Origin: Planctomycetota bacterium
GTDB lineage: Bacteria; Planctomycetota; UBA1135; GCA-002686595
DNA length: 47,449 nt
NCBI GenBank assembly: GCA_016220085.1
Contig: JACRIN010000107.1
Location: forward strand, 1-47,449
Direction: 5' to 3'
Shown here: in pieces, positions 44,215 through 47,449 of the stretch
Numbering within the stretch: position 1 is the first letter of the stretch
How the letters are laid out: every line of letters begins with the position of its first letter
The notes under the pieces: generated by a model
What the model saw: only the letters and a program-made list of their open reading frames with translations
Databases searched by the model: none
What the model was told of the DNA's origin: nothing
Position numbers and translations under genes: made by a program

Positions 44215-45533
44215 CGGCGGTGCTTCGCCTTCTTCTGCGGCTTAGCGCGCTTGTGCGCGGGCTCGGCCTTGCTCGGCAAACACCAGCCGAGCACGCGGCG
44301 CTCGGCGCGCAGGAATCGGCGCGCGCAAGCCCGCACACGCTTCGCGTCGACCGCCTTGACGCGCTCGATCGCTTCGAACGCGAGCGTCCAGTGCGAGTCG
44401 GTCGCGTGCTCGCCGAGATCCTCGGCGATGTCGGTGACGGTCTCGTGGTCGTAGGCCTCCGCAGCTTCGAGCATGTGCTTGACGCGCGTCAGCTCCTTCG
44501 CCGTCACGAGTTCCTCGCGCAGGAGCGAGAGCTCGGCGTCGATCGCCGCCTCGAGCCGCGCGGGAGGCACGTCTTGCGCGCATTCGGCGAACAGCCAGAA
44601 GACGCCGCCCTCGACGCGCGTGTCGTTCGACGTCGAGATGCTGGTCGCGAGCGCCTGCTCGAGCACCAACCGCCGATGCAACCGCGAAAGTCGGCCGCCC
44701 GTCAGCAAGCTCGAAACCACGTCGAGCGTCGCGTCGTCGTCGCTCGCGAACTTCGCGGTCGGGAACGCCATGCAGAGGCGCTTGCCCTGGTCGTCCCAGT
44801 TCATCGAGAGCCGTTGCTCGCCGCGCGGTTCGGTCTCGGTCGGACGGAAAGCTTCCGGCGTCGGTTGCTCGTCGCCGGCGGGCAGGCCTTCGAAATGCTT
44901 CTTCACCGCCGAGAGCGCTTCCTCCGCGTCGACGTCGCCGCAGACGATCGCCACCGCGTTGCCGGGCCGGTAGAAGCGGCGATAGTAGTCGCGCATCGCC
45001 TCGACCTTCAGGCCGCTCAACGCATCCGGGAAGCCGATGATCGGCCGACGGTACGGATGGCGCGGGATCGTCGCGGCTTGGACGCGCTCGGAAAGCACGC
45101 GCCACGGATCGTCCTGGCCCATCGAGAGCTCCTCGAGCACCACCGCGCGCTCCGCGTCGTACTCCGCCGCGTCGAGCGTCAGCGTGCGCATGCGATCGGC
45201 TTCGATCTCGAGCGCGCGCTCCCAGCGATCCGACGCGAGCTCGAACCAGTACGCGGTGTGGTCGTAGCTCGTGAACGCGTTGTTGGCGCCGCCGAGCTCG
45301 GTCGTGATGCGATCGATCGAGCCTTTGCCGAAGCGCGACGAGCCCTTGAACATCATGTGCTCGAGGAAGTGCGACACACCCGACTCGAAGTCGCGCTCGT
45401 TCTTCGAGCCGACCTTGTACCAGACCATCACGGCGACCACCGGATCGCCTCGGCGTTCGGCGATCAGCACTTCGAGCCCGTTGGCGAGCCGGTGCTCGCG
45501 AATCGCCGCCGGCAGCGCGCGCGTCAGGTTCAT
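44211..45533 (-). CDS. M16-family zinc metallopeptidase, active subunit
   Basis: The 440-residue protein carries the inverted zinc motif HFLEHM (His55, Glu58, His59) and the downstream Glu135 in VVLEELSM. The second lobe is present from about residue 220. A basic tail (KRAKPQKKAKHRR) closes the protein. It lacks a signal peptide at ATG 45533, so is probably cytoplasmic unless a nonclassical signal exists. Its ATG overlaps the stop of the pseudouridine synthase gene (ATGA), and its stop overlaps the next M16 gene, so the three are one coupled unit. Confidence 0.93.
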   Translation of the reverse strand: MNLTRALPAAIREHRLANGLEVLIAERRGDPVVAVMVWYKVGSKNERDFESGVSHFLEHMMFKGSSRFGKGSIDRITTELGGANNAFTSYDHTAYWFELASDRWERALEIEADRMRTLTLDAAEYDAERAVVLEELSMGQDDPWRVLSERVQAATIPRHPYRRPIIGFPDALSGLKVEAMRDYYRRFYRPGNAVAIVCGDVDAEEALSAVKKHFEGLPAGDEQPTPEAFRPTETEPRGEQRLSMNWDDQGKRLCMAFPTAKFASDDDATLDVVSSLLTGGRLSRLHRRLVLEQALATSISTSNDTRVEGGVFWLFAECAQDVPPARLEAAIDAELSLLREELVTAKELTRVKHMLEAAEAYDHETVTDIAEDLGEHATDSHWTLAFEAIERVKAVDAKRVRACARRFLRAERRVLGWCLPSKAEPAHKRAKPQKKAKHRR

Positions 45534-46435
45534 CGGCCGCCTCGCGGGCGCCGGGCGCCGGATTGCGGGCCCGGACGTCGCTTGGGCGCGCGCGCCTTCG
45601 AGAACCCTTTCTTGTAGCGAGTGCGAGCTCCGCGATACGAGTCGACCGGCGTCGCGCCGACCGCGACGGCCTTCAGGTCCTCGACTTCGGCGCGCGTCAG
45701 CGGCCGCCAGTCGCCCTCGCGCAGGAAACGATCGGTCAGGTTGCCGATGCGCACGCGACGGAGCTGCATCACCTTGAAGCCGACCTTCGCGAACATGCGC
45801 CGCACTTCGCGGTTCTTGCCTTCGCGCAACGTGACCGAGAGCGCGGTCGATTCGGTCGCGCGCTTCTCGATGTGGATCTCGTCGGCGTGCGTGCGACCCT
45901 CGGAGAGGAACACGCCCTTCTTGAGCTCCGCGATCACCTCGTCGTCGACGCGGCCGCGGATCTTCGCCCAGTACGTCTTCGGCACGCCGTGGCGCGGGTG
46001 CGAAATGAAGTTTGAGAACTCGCCGTCGTTGGTGAGCAGGATGAGCCCCTGACTCTCCTCGTCGAGCCGACCGACCGTGTAGATCCTGCCCTTCTTCGGG
46101 TCGGTGATCAGGTCGATCGCGCGCGGCCGGAGCTCGCGCTCCTCGTTGGTGCACACGACGCCGCGCGGCTTGTTGAGCAGGTAGTAGCGCTTGTTGACGC
46201 CCTCGGGCTTCAGCACCTCGCCCTCGACCTCGACCGTCTGCGTCGTCGGATCGACCTTGGTGCCGAGCTGCGTCACGACGACCCCGTCGAGCATGACGTG
46301 GCCCTTCTCGATCAGCTCGTCGCACTTGCGCCGCGAGGCGATGCCGCGATCGGCGAGGTACTTGTTGAGGCGCACGAGCACTTCGCCCGGTTCGCCTTCG
46401 TCGTCGTGCAGCTTCTCGGGAACGTTCTTCGGCAT
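45530..46435 (-). CDS. rluB: 23S rRNA pseudouridine synthase, RluB/RsuA type
   Basis: The 301-residue enzyme isomerises uridine in rRNA. An S4 RNA-binding domain comes first (VRLNKYLADRGIASRRKCDELI), then the catalytic domain with KPRGVVCTN and the catalytic Asp in GRLDEESQGLILLTNDGE, plus KTYWAKIRG and GKNREVRRMF. A long basic tail (about 40 residues, KARAPKRRPGPQS) probably adds RNA affinity. I start at ATG 46435 with GAGAGGG upstream. RluB versus RluE/RsuA cannot be separated by eye, so the symbol is provisional. It leads the three-gene coupled unit. Confidence 0.9.
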   Translation of the reverse strand: MPKNVPEKLHDDEGEPGEVLVRLNKYLADRGIASRRKCDELIEKGHVMLDGVVVTQLGTKVDPTTQTVEVEGEVLKPEGVNKRYYLLNKPRGVVCTNEERELRPRAIDLITDPKKGRIYTVGRLDEESQGLILLTNDGEFSNFISHPRHGVPKTYWAKIRGRVDDEVIAELKKGVFLSEGRTHADEIHIEKRATESTALSVTLREGKNREVRRMFAKVGFKVMQLRRVRIGNLTDRFLREGDWRPLTRAEVEDLKAVAVGATPVDSYRGARTRYKKGFSKARAPKRRPGPQSGARRPRGGR

Positions 46436-46692
46436 CTTTCGGGACCCTCTCGGGCCCCAGAGAGTAACCCCGCCGCGGCGGCGAGTCGCGCCCCGCGGTC
46501 GAAAGCCGCCGACCCGGTCCAACGGGGTTGCGAGGACCTCGTCGCGCGTCCGCATTCGGCCGCGGCGAGCCGAGCTTCCGCTCGCGAACTCGGCCGGCGC
46601 CTACGAATCCCGGGAAAGCGCGAAGGCCGCGCGCGGCGCTTCGCGTGCTCGGGATCGGAGCCCGAGCAGGGCGCTCGTCCGCTGAAACCGCC

Positions 46693-47229
46693 ATGCAGCC
46701 CAACCCGACCTCGCATCCGCGCTCGATCGACCCGCGCTCGCGACTCCGGCGACTCGGCGAACGCGGGCTCTTCTGGGTCAAACGCTACGCCGCGCAGGAC
46801 CTCGCTTCCAAGGCCGCGGTGCTCGGCTTCGCGAGCGCGTTCCAAACCGCGGAGCTCGACCGGGCCGGGCTCGCGACGACTTCGGCGCTGGTCGAGGTGC
46901 TCGCGTTCTACGTCATCGCCTGGGTCCGTCGCCGGCGCGCGCCCGGCGGCGATGCGACGTCGCGTGCGGCCAGCTTGGTCGCGCTGCTGCGCGAGTACGG
47001 CCCGGCCGAGCTCGTCGACCTCGCCGCGCGGCCCGCAGCGATGACGCTCGGGCTCGCGAGCGTCGGATCGCCGTCCGCGGGGTTGATGCTCGGCTCGCTG
47101 CTCGCCGACCTCGCGTTCTACGCGGCGGCGATCGCGTCGTGCCGGCTCGGCGGCCTGGTCGCGGAAGTCGGCGCGTCCGCTGATCGGAGCGAGTTGCGCG
47201 AGCCCGCCGAACCCGCCGCCGCAGCCTGA
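46693..47229 (+). CDS. Hypothetical small membrane protein
   Basis: This 178-residue protein is not recognised. Two hydrophobic regions are visible: LATTSALVEVLAFYVIAWV (about 57-75) followed by RRRR, and a longer one from AAMTLGLASVGSPSAGLML to LADLAFYAAAIASC (about 115-155), which could cross the membrane twice. A positively charged segment after the first region suggests its inside face. The start at ATG 46693 is chosen because the frame before it looks like unrelated noise. It is divergent from rluB and followed by the 14-bp array. Confidence 0.55.
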   Translation: MQPNPTSHPRSIDPRSRLRRLGERGLFWVKRYAAQDLASKAAVLGFASAFQTAELDRAGLATTSALVEVLAFYVIAWVRRRRAPGGDATSRAASLVALLREYGPAELVDLAARPAAMTLGLASVGSPSAGLMLGSLLADLAFYAAAIASCRLGGLVAEVGASADRSELREPAEPAAAA

Positions 47230-47254
47230 CGCCCGCCCAGACCGCGCGGCCCGA

Positions 47255-47449
47255 CGCGTTCCGATCAGCGCGTTCCGATCAGCGCGTTCCGATCAGCGCG
47301 TTCCGATCAGCGCGTGTCGATCAGCGCGTGTCGATCAGCGCGTGTCGATCAGCGCGTGTCGATCAGCGCGTGTCGATCAGCGCGTGTCGATCAGCGCGTG
47401 TCGATCAGCGCGTGTCGATCAGCGCGTGTCGATCAGCGCGTGTCGATCA
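47255..47449. repeat. 14-bp tandem array, continuing past window end
   Basis: About 14 head-to-tail copies of a 14-mer run from 47255 to the last base. The first four read GATCAGCGCGTTCC and the other ten GATCAGCGCGTGTC; the ten-base core GATCAGCGCG is invariant. The period is not a multiple of three, so the array is not coding. Every unit holds a GATC. No spacers, so this is not a CRISPR array. Confidence 0.95.

Noticed and set aside
47255..47449. A CRISPR array
   Set aside because: The units are 14 bp, directly adjacent and without unique spacers.

Overview
The window is chromosomal DNA of a very GC-rich bacterium with many paralogue-like secreted proteins, ECF sigma factors paired with Ser/Thr kinases, WD40 and FG-GAP propellers, PSCyt-poor but kinase-rich signalling, and a TGA-dominated stop usage. 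This gene content points to a Planctomycetota-like organism, possibly one of the deep-branching marine lineages; that placement is inferred from gene style, not from a marker phylogeny.

Layout. 1-3.6 kb: the 3' end of a secreted beta-helix protein, a Cu/Zn-SOD-like lipoprotein that has lost its copper ligands, a tRNA-Val(CAC) and an ECF-type sigma factor. 3.7-6.7 kb: a cdd-ligA pair on the minus strand; ligA has an in-frame amber codon and a repeat-encoded linker. 6.7-13.2 kb: a DUF669-like protein, a GH35 beta-galactosidase-like enzyme, a subtilase-like secreted protein and an FG-GAP repeat protein. 13.2-16.9 kb: a frameshifted sulfatase-superfamily lipoprotein, then a translationally coupled membrane dipeptidase and Tat-type Fe superoxide dismutase. 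17-19 kb: a GNAT acetyltransferase and a deletion scar where an AraC regulator and a methyltransferase, both without their 5' ends, are joined head to head. 19.3-24 kb: a TonB-dependent receptor with an amber codon, a multi-hairpin region, a receiver-only response regulator and groES-groEL. 24.2-25.9 kb: a secreted FG-GAP protein. 25.9-35.3 kb: a signalling block (ECF sigma factor and TPR kinase with overlapping genes, an autoregulated TetR regulator, a WD40 protein and a kinase-FGE fusion). 36-40.4 kb: an M1 aminopeptidase lipoprotein and a two-gene unit of unknown function. 40.6-47.4 kb: a thioredoxin-like protein whose first active-site cysteine is TGA (candidate selenoprotein), an SGNH hydrolase, a three-gene ATGA-coupled unit (RluB-type pseudouridine synthase and two M16 peptidases), a small membrane protein, and a 14-bp tandem array that runs off the end.

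The strongest candidates for something new are the putative selenocysteine thioredoxin with a hairpin just after the TGA, a C-terminal module of about 120-145 residues shared by three unrelated secreted proteins (possible sorting domain), the SOD-fold protein with an intact zinc site but no copper site, a 33-bp near-perfect palindrome, and a cluster of four GC-rich hairpins upstream of the response regulator-groESL block. Four otherwise intact genes are interrupted (two TAG, one TGA, one frameshift). TAG also ends at least four normal genes here, so amber recoding is not supported; sequencing error or recent decay must be excluded for the TAG and frameshift cases.
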